Shown: positions 33,389 through 45,338 of the stretch, piece by piece
How positions within the stretch are numbered: the first letter of the stretch is position 1
Layout: each line of letters starts with the position of its first letter
NCBI RefSeq assembly: GCF_000002985.6
Contig: NC_003281.10
Location: 7,750,001 to 7,814,000 of the forward strand
DNA: 64,000 nt
Direction: 5' to 3'
From: Caenorhabditis elegans
Taxonomy: Eukaryota > Nematoda > Chromadorea > Rhabditida > Rhabditidae
Program-made: the position numbers and the translations under genes
Notes under the pieces: model-generated
What the model saw: the letters and a program-made list of their open reading frames with translations, nothing else
Databases searched by the model: none
Told to the model about the DNA's origin: nothing

Positions 33389-36300
33389 TTGCCGACGGAT
33401 TGAGTTGAGGGGATGAGTAGATGCGTGATGGAAGACGGCAAAAAGGTGCGGATTTCTGAAATTGAAATGGTAATTGAGGGGTGAGAATATGGGAAGATAG
33501 AGAAAAAGTAGGGAGCACGGAAGGAGCATGGAAAGAGCAATGAGAGCAAGATGGAGGAAAAAATGGTGCCATATAGAATACAACTTGAATAATTGAGGAA
33601 ATAATATATCAGGTTTGTTTCAACGTCATAAGTATAAAGCCCATCTCAGTGAACACTAAATAAGATAATTTTTCAAATCAATAAGCACAATAATATGAAA
33701 ATTAATTATGACACATTAAGCTGTAGAAGGCAAGTTTTTAAAACTGTTAAAAATAATATATGGTGAACAACTGATTAATATTGTTTTAAAGTTATCAAAT
33801 GATCAATTTAAAAGCGTTTATTCTATAACTATTTAATACCAAAAGTTGCAATTTAAACTATTTCTGATATTATGAAATATTTTCTATACAGAATGTTTTA
33901 ACATTACGTTTTTTTCTAAAAGCAACATATTCGACAAAGTCAGTAATACTAAAAATAAAAACAATTACAAGTAAATAAAATGTTTATTTCTAAAGCTAGA
34001 CATTTGATAAGAAATATCGAGCATATTTAAAGTGAAATAAATTGTCTAATGAAATTTATTTTGTTTTACCTTCACTCTAGAAGTTTATCAATAAAAATGG
34101 TAATAATGACTTCCATTAAACCAAATAAGCATTCCAAAACCCCTACAGTACTCCTCATTATTTGATAATCATGAGGTTTGGTCTATAAATATCTTTTAGT
34201 GACTAATGTCCATTACATATTACCGTATCAATTTATCATTTGTCACATTATCAATCTTTAATGCCATTACATTAAGCCCTTCTCTCTCTCTTCCAGTTTC
34301 TCTTTGGAACCTAATATTATAAAGTATCCAATGAGTCCCGTAACTAAAAACCAATAAACGGGGCATTGACGCATTAATTAAGATATATATTCGAATATAA
34401 AGAAGAGAAATCAATCGGAGAATTGAAATATGTTGAGGGCGCCTGATGAAATATTGGTGGGGCCCCCCGGCGGCCGACTGGTCGATGCGAACAACGTGTG
34501 AATGGGCGGAGTCTCCGGGCGTTGACGGGAAATGGGGAAACCAATCGGAGAAATTGGGAGGAGCATGAAAAGACTGGGAAGGCAATGATGAGTAGCATTT
34601 TATGGTAGAAATCATAATATTTTAGTTATTAAGATTCCAAGTCAAGAGCTTCTATTTAGCATTTGGTTTAGATGTCATTTACAATGGCATTTGAGAGGGC
34701 TTATCCTACAGAGATGACATCTTATTGTAGATTTGTGAAAATTGGAAAATATGATTCAAATAATGAGTTCTGGCATTTAATTTTCGAATGAAAATAAAAA
34801 TTTTACGAAATTAAGCAAAAGTATAAATTAAAAAAATAATTCGATTAGAAGTTGTCATTTTTTCAAAATTAATATGGTTTTTTAAAAAATTTGTTTGATA
34901 TTATATATTTAAATCTACAATTTAAAACAAAATGCTATATCTGTATTATTCAAGTCCCGAACTTGAAAAAATTGAAGTCTTGCAGAAAATTAGAAAGGTT
35001 AGAAAATGACATTTGTATGTTCAATGTATTTGGAACTCTTGAAACAAAGTAATCAAAAGAATCAAATGAAAAGGATCAAAATTTCTAGAACCGATAAAAT
35101 ATTAAAACGTTAAAAAACGTATCTGTTGAATAATAATAGCCCTTCACTATCTGAAAAATTGATTAGTCGTGAAAAGAGGAGATGGGAAAATTATCGGAAA
35201 ATTAAAATTTCATGAAATGAAAAAATTAAAGTTAAAAAATTTGTGCACCCATCTACCGAAGATGTACCTAGTTAATAGAAAAATCAAAAGAAATAATTAA
35301 AATATGCAAAAAAGAGTGAAAATCAAATAACAACTTAACTCCGACCGTTTAATGAGTCATTTGTGATTTGAGTACATAAATATAATTTTAAAACCTTCGT
35401 TACCACTTTCAACTTTTTTTCACACACACTTTCTTCCATAAAACATATTGTTTCTAAAGGAGCAGTAGCATTCAAATTCTCCCAGCTCTCACAAATAAAA
35501 CAAATTCTTACCCACAAAATCATCCCGAATATTGGTTCAGTGGGTTCCGCCTAATTCTCGTGCCCATCAACACCCCACATAATTAGTCTACTTCATCTAT
35601 TTTTTCGATTGGTTGCGGGTTGGTCGAGAGAGCTCTGCGGCTTGCTTTTTTTCAATCGTCTCAATTGCTAATGCTTGATGCTTTCTGCATAGAACAAAAA
35701 ACGAGGATTTTTTCGACTTTTCCACACCCACTTCCATTCATTTCAATTGAATGGGAAGTGTGAAAAAAAATGAGATGGTGGTAATAGGAGAAGCAGACTT
35801 TGAAATAATCAGAAAAATTAATGTGTTTGCATTTCCAAAGTTATTATAAGTGAACTAGAAACATCAAGAGTTAAATACTAGAAACTCAGTTGTTACACTC
35901 ACGTTGACAGGAAATCGCGAGAGTTTGCAAAGAAAATGCCAAAACATATTATAATGGTGCGGTACCATCATTCTGATATATTTACATTTTTCAATAAATT
36001 CAAAAATAAGGTATAAGTGAATAAAATTGAAGTGAAATAAAATTGACAAGAAGGCGAGATCAAAAATTAAGTTTTATGTTAATCAGAAACTCATTTCTCT
36101 AGCTATTAAAAGCAGTTCATATCTTGCCAAAAATCTATGTGAATATAAATTATTTAATTTGAAATTTTACTGTTTGCTGGTGCTACCTAGAATCTCAAAA
36201 ATACCGAATTTCATTACGATACTTAAAAAAACTATAGTTTCTTAACGGTTGTTCAAAATTATGAAAAAAGGTTAAACTTAACTAAAATCTCCAATATCTC

Positions 36301-39300
36301 AAAATTATAAAATTTGGGGTTATAGAAAGTTTGTTTAAATCATTTTCAGAGCATGGCCAGTGGCAAATTGCCGCACAGACTAAATAGTTAGAACTTGTCG
36401 AACGAAGCCTGATCCGGTATCTCCGTTCTGAACCTACTGAAAGAAAACATCGAAAATGTAATTTTGCAAACACATAAGACCGGTAAGAATATTGTAGGCA
36501 TTTTATAGGCACATAGGGACACTGACATAAGAACGTCTGCTTTTTAAAGATATATCGACAATTGTTTCGTTAAGTCTAAGCGACGAAGTCTCAAAAAATG
36601 TTTTTAATTAGAAAATTAGTGCAACATCATGTAACTCAAAATGTTTGAATTTAAATTTCCTCCTCCCTAAATCTGCTGCACAACAATATTAGCTGCCCTA
36701 AAAACCGTTTAATTTCAGATTCGTGATCCATTGAATTTTCCGCCTATTAGTCACCGCATATCCTTTTCATCTCTAACCGACAAAGAAAAAATGAAAAAAG
36801 AACGAAAAGGAAGACCACCTGGAATTCAAAAATGCAGTGGTTAGGCCGAGAACGGAATGAGGAAAAACGGGAGGCAAAGAGAGGAGGCAAGGAAAATGAA
36901 ACGGGCGGCGCCTTTTGAAGTTTCCAAGAATAGAGAAAGAGGATGAGTAAGGCATGGAATATGAACATTCTTTCATTAGTTTTTAGTTGTAAATTTGTGT
37001 TTCAACTAAGTTTTCAATATTTTCTAAACCTTGAAATAAGTTGTTCCGTATACCGAAGTTCGGGAACCGAACAACTTTTGCTAAAATGTGTGATATTTTC
37101 AAAAATTTGTGGACTGTTTATGATAGTTAATTATAAAAATAGCCCTTTAAATAATGTCATTGCATTCACTGAGTACAATAAAAACTTATCACGTGTGTGA
37201 CGAGTGCGCCTCCCGCTCGCCCTACCAGTAGAACTATGTGCAATTTTTTTAACGGGTTTCAAACCTTTTCAGTATAACTTTTTGTATTTGGTTTGTCATT
37301 TTGTTTCGGGTGTTTTCAGTTGTGTGTTGAAAAATTCTTGTTATTTGATTGAAGAACTGAAATTTTAGTGCCACGAGGAAAGTATTGATGACAATTGATT
37401 TTGAGGCCAAATAATATGGCTACTGATAAGCATTGAAAAATAAATGTCCATAGAAAAACAACTATTTTCGCATTCAAGAAAAAAGTAGATTTCCAAAACG
37501 ATCTCTTTCTGACACTTGCTACCATATTCATTTTTCTTTCAAACTTGGTTTTATCACTCTTATCGCACCTGCTTTTTTGCACATTTTTGTGCCGCTTGTT
37601 TTATCGGTTCACTTCAAACAGAACACCGCCTCAAGTTTATTCGACGCTCCGAGAATGCGTGGGGGTACAAACAGAAGTATACGGTAGTAGGTTGAATGGG
37701 AAGACACTTTTTGGGCAAAGGAACAGGAAAAACCTAATTTGTAAAAATACTTGAGATTTAAATGTAATGAATTATGAAGGCAGTAACTGCAGTAATAATT
37801 AGTTAATTTTGATAACTTTATCATCAACAACTAAAAAGTTTGCAAAGTATTACTCATTATGATATCTACATTTATCTCAAAAGTTGAATTAATAAAACAA
37901 TCACATCATGAATTTTCATTATCAAGAACTAGTTAAAACAATAATTTCCGAAAACTTGAAAGCCCTTTGGTTCTTTTTAAGTTTTAAGCAATAATAAATA
38001 TTTCCAAATAAAGGTAGACTTGTAATTATTAAAGTAAAATTCAATTTGAAAAGAGGGTGCACCACATTCCAAAACTTACAATACACTAAATCTGATAAAT
38101 CTACTTGTCAATAAGAAGATATGAAAAGTCCATTAAAATGGTGTTAATGATCTGCAATCAAATCTCCGACACTCGATACGTAATCCGAAGACAATAAATT
38201 CCCAGGTGGGTGGTAGGTAATAAGATGGGCGGTACATAATACGGAGTAGAGTTGTAAAACTGTTATCGGTACTGCAAGAATTTCAATGTCACAAAGTTCT
38301 AGGATTGTGTTTTTCTCTTTCAACTGTGAAGATTGGTAAAATTTAACTTTCATCCTTAATCATGAAAAATTTGCAGTGGAAAGCCCATTTTCAGTGTTTT
38401 TTGTCAATTTCATGAGTCCTTACCTTTCTAACTCTACGTCAAATATTTCACGAATCGATTTCTGTCGAGCTATCTTTTCAATATATAACTTAATTTTATA
38501 GGCTTCAAGTTGGAGAATCAGGGCTTCTATACCTTGCTCAAAATTGTCTAATCTTTCACTCTTGCGGGAGCTTTATCTCCCGGAACATCGTCTTCTTCTC
38601 CATTAAACACTAAACACAATCATGAAAAGTGATTGATTTAGTGGTTTCGTGAATCTCTTTGTCTTTGCTTTTTCTTACACTTGCACAGATCATTGTCAAA
38701 ATGCGTTTACAGGATTGCGTTGAGAGAGGAGCACAAAGAAACGCTTGCTCGGCTGTAAAAAAGTGATGGTTCCCTCATTGTGGTGGTAGAGCATATGGAC
38801 GGAGTCGGTTTACAAAAGAGTTGCCGATGCATGTAGAAAGAGCATGAATCATAAAGGGTTGGTAGGGAATCCTATTAGGGATGATAAGCTAGAGATACCA
38901 CCAACTTCTCAAGTTGAACATGTATCTAAAAATCGTAAGTCTAATAAGTTAAATACGACACGCATTAAATACGGTAAATACGGCACGCATAGAGTTGCTC
39001 CAGATCTTAAAATTTAAAAACTTGAAATCTTGAAAATCTTTGAACTTTTAGACAGAGACACGTGTTGGCCTAGGTTGTCTTAATGATTTTTGATAGAAGT
39101 GCCCATGATCTCAAGACTACAATTTTCTCTCAAATACTTTCATATTTGTCATGTTCAAAATCGAACGCCTATTTTGTCTAGCCTAAGATTCAAAATCAAA
39201 TTCAAATTTACATTCTACAGTATCCATTCTGCTTCTCTCTCTACTGCTCTCTCCATCTTTTCCCGCATCATCTCCCAATCGGGTGCGCGAGAGTCGGCAT

Positions 39301-42300
39301 AACATCAAAGGGACGGCATAGATAGGCTCTCTCTATGTCTGTCTGTTTTCATTTCTTCGGGAACACGAACTGATTTATAGTGGACAAGACGAAAGGTCCC
39401 ATCCTCTCTCCGTGTGTTATGGCTGTAAAAGGAGGCAAAAGATGATACATTTACTACCAGCATCCTTTGCCTTTTTACCGCCAACACAAACACATATTTT
39501 TCATACAGAACTCACAGGATCGAGGGATCCCTTTTTTTAAAAAGAAAATTCAAATTTTAGTTTGATTTTCAAGTGTTCATGTTCACACTTACAACTGATA
39601 TTACGCAGAACGATCTCGAAATCAGGTTAATTTCTGTGACGCTAAAAGTCTGCCTGAGCAACGAACAAAGTACTAGAAAGTAAGAGTAGGTGCAGAGAAT
39701 CAGAAAAGCGAAATAAATCAGAGACAAGACCACCCACTAGTACAAAATGAGCTATAAATTGTGACGGGTCACGATGTACTCGGGTGACAAACAGAACAAC
39801 AGTGAGAGACAGGGTTGATTTGATTTTGGATGAGGACAAGTACATATTCTTTTTTAAACTTTCCTAGGAATCTTTGGTAATTGGAAAAGGAATTCAAGTT
39901 TTAAGAATCACACAGAGACTTCTAAAAAATAGGATGAGTGTTTCTCAGCTAGAACACGTATGTCCATTTCAAAATTGCGTTTTCAGGACATAAATCAATA
40001 ACTTTTCAACTTATTCGTCCAGTACGTTTTATTTTAGACACTAGTTTGTACAGTTTTCAAGTGGCTGGTGTCCTAGAAAGCATGCGCCGACGTCATGAAA
40101 TGTTGTTGTTTTTGTATATGGAAGTTAGTTGTGTTCTAATAAAAACTCTGAAAAAAAATATTTCTATTATGAATTTTTATATTTCTAATTCGAGAAAAAG
40201 CTCTAACTTCTACATATTCCTTGTATATATGCAATTCTGTTGCCTATTTCAACTGGATGTATACTTACTAACTGCCCGTAATCATTTCAATAATTTGGTG
40301 TAGTGATACTTTGTGCTTTTTACAAAATATCTTGAGTTTTTTCAGTGAACAATAGTTATAGAGCTAACTTTTGCAGGGCCCACTTTTTGGGATTTAGACG
40401 ATTTTTCCTATTCACTTTTCTTTCAAGTTCTGAATTTTTTTAATCGTTGTGAAATATTATTTTTCATTATTATCAGTTATCTTTAGATGACTTCCCCTTC
40501 TTCAGTTATTAACCACTGGTTTCCATTATTCGAACTTCCATAGATCTATGAAGTCTCTTCAAAGTTTCAAAGCAAAAATTCTCGAAATTCCAAAAATTCG
40601 TACATGTGAATCGTTTCTTATCCATCTCAACATATCAGTTGATTTGAAGAAGAGTGAGTGAGTGAGAGAACATTAAAACGTCATAAATTATCAATTAGAA
40701 AGACTGCAAACACCAGAGAGACATCAGAATGATGAAGAAGGGGGTCCCGCATGGGGTACGGTAGTCGACGGCGGGGGTGACGCAATGCATTTGAAATTTG
40801 AAGAAAGCGGGGATTACTGTAAATGGAAGCGCTTCTCAGTCGACAGGAGCGTCTAATTGGAGCAAGTCACAAGATAAATGAATGTTATGACAGGTGGGCG
40901 CCCTCTTTTTTCAATTCCTTCCTTTAATTTAGTCTTTCAATTGAAGGGCATTTTGAAGAAAAAACGAGTAATTAAAGACTAATGTTGAGAGGAAAAGAGT
41001 TGTTTCCGACAGGAAGTTAGTTAGGTTGACAGTAATATGGAAAATTATATTTCGGTTACTTCATGACTCCTTCCACAACAGTACAAAGATAAAATGTAAC
41101 ATGGTTGACAAACAGTGCATATTTGCATTTAGGAGGACTCTGAAATTGTGTTTTTACATTTTTGAGCAAAGTTATACAAGCCAAACGCCGTTGTAAAATT
41201 TTTTGTCGTGGCTGATAACCGTGTAGCGCTTGAACGTCTTTGTGACAAAAACCGAGTGACAAAACAGCGGTATGGACAGAATGCAAAAAAAAATCGCACT
41301 AAAGATAATTTACGAACTACAACTGTTGAAACTACCCAGAACTTTTTTCTTTAACATTAATATAAGTTTACTCTAGTTAAATTCTAATAAGTTCTTCCAA
41401 TCAGCCTTGCATCCACGTTATCTCATTTTGACAATTAATACTTTGGCTTATTTTAAGGATGCCAACAATTAAAATTAACACAACTGCAAAGGAATTCACA
41501 CATAATATATGTTTAGTCAGTTGATAACTTTTGGTAACACAAAATATGTGAAACATTACTTTAAAGGCACATTCAATGCACTAAAATTGACCAAATTTGG
41601 AGTTAGGAAACGAGTTCTAGAAATTCTGAAAAACTTTTTTATATCTACACAGTTTTCTTTGAGTTTAAAGACAACTAAAGTTCCTGTCAGTAGCCTAACA
41701 ATTCTTTAAGATCAGTTCAAATCCATTGCCAAATTGCTGGCAGGAAGTTGCTTAAGATTCTCAAAAACGAAATTTTTGTCAGAAAATTGCAGAAGTTTGG
41801 CAGGACGTTGCCTCCAAATGTCGAGCATAATCAGTTAAATATAATATAGTCTCATTTTCAGACAACTATTCAATCTGTTATAAAATCTCAGATTCTTTAT
41901 TGTAGTCAAAGGAGTCCAGGATATTTAGAATAACAAGCTGTGGATCATTTCTGACCCCATTTATTTAAAAAGCGATTATTCGAAAGAAAAAGTTGCGAAA
42001 AGAAATGCAAATGAGCTGATGCTCCGAGAAGACACTGAAGGGGTCCTGAAAACGGCCATAAAAATGGATTTACGAGGGTCTCTCGGACCGCGGAACTTTC
42101 AATGGCCGATTCACATGTGTTTCTGTTTCCGAGACCAAGGAACGAGCACAAACACTATTTGCAACCTTCTATTCAATATTTATCTATCAAAATTGCCCTT
42201 CAGAACACCTGCTATTTCTTTGAATTGTCAAGCTATTAGGTAATAAAAATGTCGAAAATGGGGGGAGAATTCCAATAAAAATAGGATGAAAAACGATCGA

Positions 42301-43005
42301 AGCAAATGAAAAAAACAGAGCGGCAATGCTTCCGAAACAATAATATTATTCTTCATCGACTCCATTAACGCCCTGGCGCAATGTGGGCGGGGCTTGTCTT
42401 CGGGTACGGTAGGTCGACGTCCAGTCGCCATGGAGAGAAGAAGGAAGGGCGCCGCTTGTTCTTAAGTGAAAAGAAGAAGAAATTATTTATCTAAATTCTT
42501 AGAGATTTAAATCTTATTAGCTTTCAGACGCAGACAGGTTTATTCATGAAAATTAAAAGAAAACTGGGTTTCGTTCTGGTAAATTGTTACTTCTAAATCT
42601 AGTAAAATCGATAGATATTGATGTTTATGATAAAGAAACCATGATAAAATATGTATAATGGATGTATCGCAATTTCCTGAAAAGTGTACTTAAAGGCGCA
42701 TCGAATTCTTCGGGTGGGTCTCGCAGCGAAAAATAAAAAGGTCGAATTTTCAATTTCTTTCGAAAATCAAAATTTATAGAAATTTTTAGGAAAGTTTGCC
42801 AAATTCCAAATGAAGGGAAACGCGGGCACTGAACATACTGGAAATCATGGACTTTATTCTTGTGGTGAGACACATTAAATCCGTGTGATAAAATAAACAT
42901 ATGAAAAAAATGTTATTCTTCGGAATTATCTAGAAAGTTTTAATATTCAATATTTGCTGTGTACCGGATGCTCCTTTAGTTAGGCTTAACCTTCCACTTC
43001 GAACA
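33389..43005. promoter_or_regulatory. mab-5 upstream region, 9.6 kb without a convincing gene
   Basis: Lies 5' of the mab-5 start and 3' of the next gene, so it should hold the mab-5 promoter and distal elements. AT-rich background is interrupted by GC-richer islands at about 34430-34570, 36830-36920, 40740-40870 and 42340-42460. A hairpin lies at 35718-35768 and a twin 16-17-base motif at 40754 and 42402. No open frame here has coding character with supporting splice sites. Confidence 0.5.
35718..35768. repeat. Short hairpin in mab-5 upstream DNA
   Basis: TTTTCCACACCCACTTCCAT pairs with the following ATGGGAAGTGTGAAAA around a short CATTTCAATTG loop region, with a 3-4 base bulge. The stem is about 20 bp. 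Could be a hairpin RNA, a paired binding site or chance. Confidence 0.4.
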
Positions 43006-43224
43006 TCAGCCGTCTCCTATGTCTTCTTCAACACAAGGTTTCACTGCTTCTGGTGTCATTTCCATCCACGTCAATCCGCTCCGCGCGTCCGTCGTCTGCT
43101 CCTCTGCCACGTCAAAAAATGAAATATGCTCGCTTTCCTGAATCTCTGCGTCTCTGAGCACTTCCCAATTGCGCCGTCCATATTTCATCGTGCACGAACC
43201 CGCGGAGCACACGATATGGGCTAG
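43006..43224 (-). CDS. Possible orphan coding exon (hypothetical)
   Basis: A splice acceptor (cttcttctctag, at 43225-43227) precedes an open frame of about 72 codons that reads HIVCSAGSCTMKYGRRNWEV... and ends VEEDIGDG then TGA. Base use is GC-richer than the surroundings and codon-like, and an internal ATG at about 43188 could start a 60-residue peptide. Placed after the end of the BTB gene on the same strand, it could be an alternative last exon of that gene or part of a separate small gene. The frame does not join directly to the last donor of the BTB gene (its phase gives a different frame), so the link is unresolved. No domain recognised. Confidence 0.35.
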   Translation of the reverse strand, partial: LAHIVCSAGSCTMKYGRRNWEVLRDAEIQESEHISFFDVAEEQTTDARSGLTWMEMTPEAVKPCVEEDIGDG

Positions 43225-43227
43225 AGA

Positions 43228-43656
43228 AGAAGAATTCAAAGAATTTTAAGATGATGATGATGACGATGTCTTGAGGGACCTACAGTACTTCTTATCGGAG
43301 AAGTACATCGAAAGTTTGAAAACTACCGTATTACAGTAGAAAGTCGATAAATTTTCAAACGAGCGGTCCAGTGACTGTCGACCACCCTGAATCGATGAAT
43401 TATAGGTCGTTTTTTTCAAGGGCATACCTACATGCAAAGCTTTCTAGAAAACAAAACTTCATCTGATAAAAAATTAGAAAAGAAGTGGTAGGGGGAGTAA
43501 GATGAATCAACAATTTTGTACGGCGTTTGTTACCAACCGGGTGTGGGGAGTCTTCTCGTAATTATTATCATTATTAGATAGTATGAGAATAAGAACGGGG
43601 GAAACAATAAAACGGTAAAGTGAAATCGGGCATTTTACAGGCAAAATTCTTGGTTT
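43228..43656. other. Spacer downstream of the BTB gene
   Basis: Probable 3' UTR of the BTB gene. Includes a short TCA/ATG-rich run near 43250-43266 and TACTGTAG/CTACCGTATTACAGTAG motifs. No gene seen. Confidence 0.4.
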
Positions 43657-45338
43657 TTAGGCATGCAGTTCGCTGCGGTGATGTTGTTGGTCTCCGCTTG
43701 GTGGAAGAATCGACTGATCAGCCTGATTGCGTTGACGACGGCGATTGAACAGAGAGGATGCCCATTGCCTGCAAATATATTAATTAATTAAAATTTATAA
43801 ATAACCCAATTTCGTTCAAGGATATCTTAAACCTTTTCGTACTGAACTGTGATAAAACTACAGAAGTTGGAACAAAACCATCGTTTTATCTACCTGATTG
43901 ATTTTTATTGCACGTTTAAAACAACGTACTTAAATTTAAAAAAAAAAGAATAGCCTGATCAACAGTTACTTTCAAGAAAAATCCAAAGTTGTTTTCTAAA
44001 GTTAAATACTTAACTTTCAAACTGGGAGCACATTTAGAACGTGTTTTTCAACTTACATGAAGCAACATCCAGCTGCAGTCTCATCACTGGCTCCAGCTTG
44101 ACGTTGAGCTTTCTTGTCTTTCGTTCTCTGAATCTTCTGAGCATAGACTTCAGCAACTACATCCCCTGGCATTTCGGCGAAGTGCAGACGGGATAGCTCG
44201 TCATCCTGGAAATGTTTTGATAAGACAAAATATACTTGGTTAAAATTTTGTTAATTGAGACTTACTTTTATGCCGGCCAACTTGTCGACGAGAACTGACA
44301 TTGTCGAGCTGTTTGGGTCACATTGAGACATGGCGCATGTCACCTGCAACGGGAAAAACTATGAAAATATGAGGATATAATTATTTATTCAGAGCCGGCT
44401 GGCATCATCACACTATTTATCGATTTTTAATGGTAATTAAGTGCGTTCATCATGAAACAATAAAAACTTCAGTAAACAATTTGCATCCCTGAAACTTGGA
44501 ATCTAGTGTGGAAAATTACCAACAATCCAAATTTTGAAAGAAGCTATTGTAAAGAAATATGGAAATAATCCAATTTTGATATATTAAATCGTTTATTTAC
44601 ATGGCAAAATACGCCACCTTCGTCGTACCTGAAAAAGTTTGGTTTTATCACGGCTGAGCGAAGTGGCATTCTGCGCGATGAAGTTCTCACAACGGGCTTG
44701 AACCGGACGCATCTCGAAACGATTGGCGAAAGTCAGAACGAGGGAAACGTTTTTAACTGAAAACATACAAATAAAATTTGTGGCAGGAAATCCTTGTCGG
44801 TAATTTTTATATTTCAAATGATTGGTTCACAAATCTCAATTTCCAACTTGTGTCAACATTGGAAATTAAATATCCATGAATTTGCGATAATTGAATTATC
44901 ATGAAAATTAATTCAAATCACCTGTAAGTGGTTTCCTCATTGGGCAGAAGGTGATGCATCGAAGGAACTCGAGCACCTCATCAGGAGTCGCCTGATCGAT
45001 CACATATCGTTGAACATTGGGCTTTCTGACGTAGAGCTCATCGGCAAAGTATGGAGACAGTTCGGCGAGCCATCCAGGATTCACAAAGCTAAAATTAGAA
45101 ATTATAAAGAAAATCAAATTTTAGGCCAATTTTTCAATATCGGATAACAAAACTCTGTCGAACGGGATGAAGAAAATGCTCACAATGACCGATTTCCACA
45201 CGAAATTTCGAATTTTCGCCATGGAGTTGACTGGGAGAAGTCATCGAAGCTCGAACGGGCAATCACCACATCGTCTGACGTTTCGCGGTTCGTCATGTCC
45301 AAAATTCGATGCCACCGCGCCGACAGATTGTCTGACAT
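43657..45338 (-). CDS. BTB/POZ domain protein
   Basis: Exons 45184-45338, 44922-45088, 44629-44756, 44266-44343, 44057-44205 and 43657-43768, 262 residues, all junctions in phase. A BTB fold is supported by FFVNPGWLAELSPYFADELYV (self-association face), VLEFLRCITFCPMRKPLT and VSLVLTFANRFEMRPVQARCENFI. The latter two match the closing helices of worm BTB proteins of the type where NPxWLAxxSxYF is conserved. There is no MATH domain. The C-terminus holds a GCCFMQWASSLFNRRRQ segment: two adjacent cysteines, a hydrophobic patch and arginines, which might be lipid-modified and membrane-near. Likely a CUL-3 adaptor or scaffold. It sits alone between long non-coding stretches on either side, in the Hox region. 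Symbol not recalled. Confidence 0.82.

Noticed and set aside
33221-33583. Longer N-terminus for mab-5 by reading the first exon upstream
   Set aside because: The extra residues are hydrophobic with no Hox character, and an AG acceptor near 33457 interrupts the stretch. The start at MSMYPGW gives the known 200-residue length.
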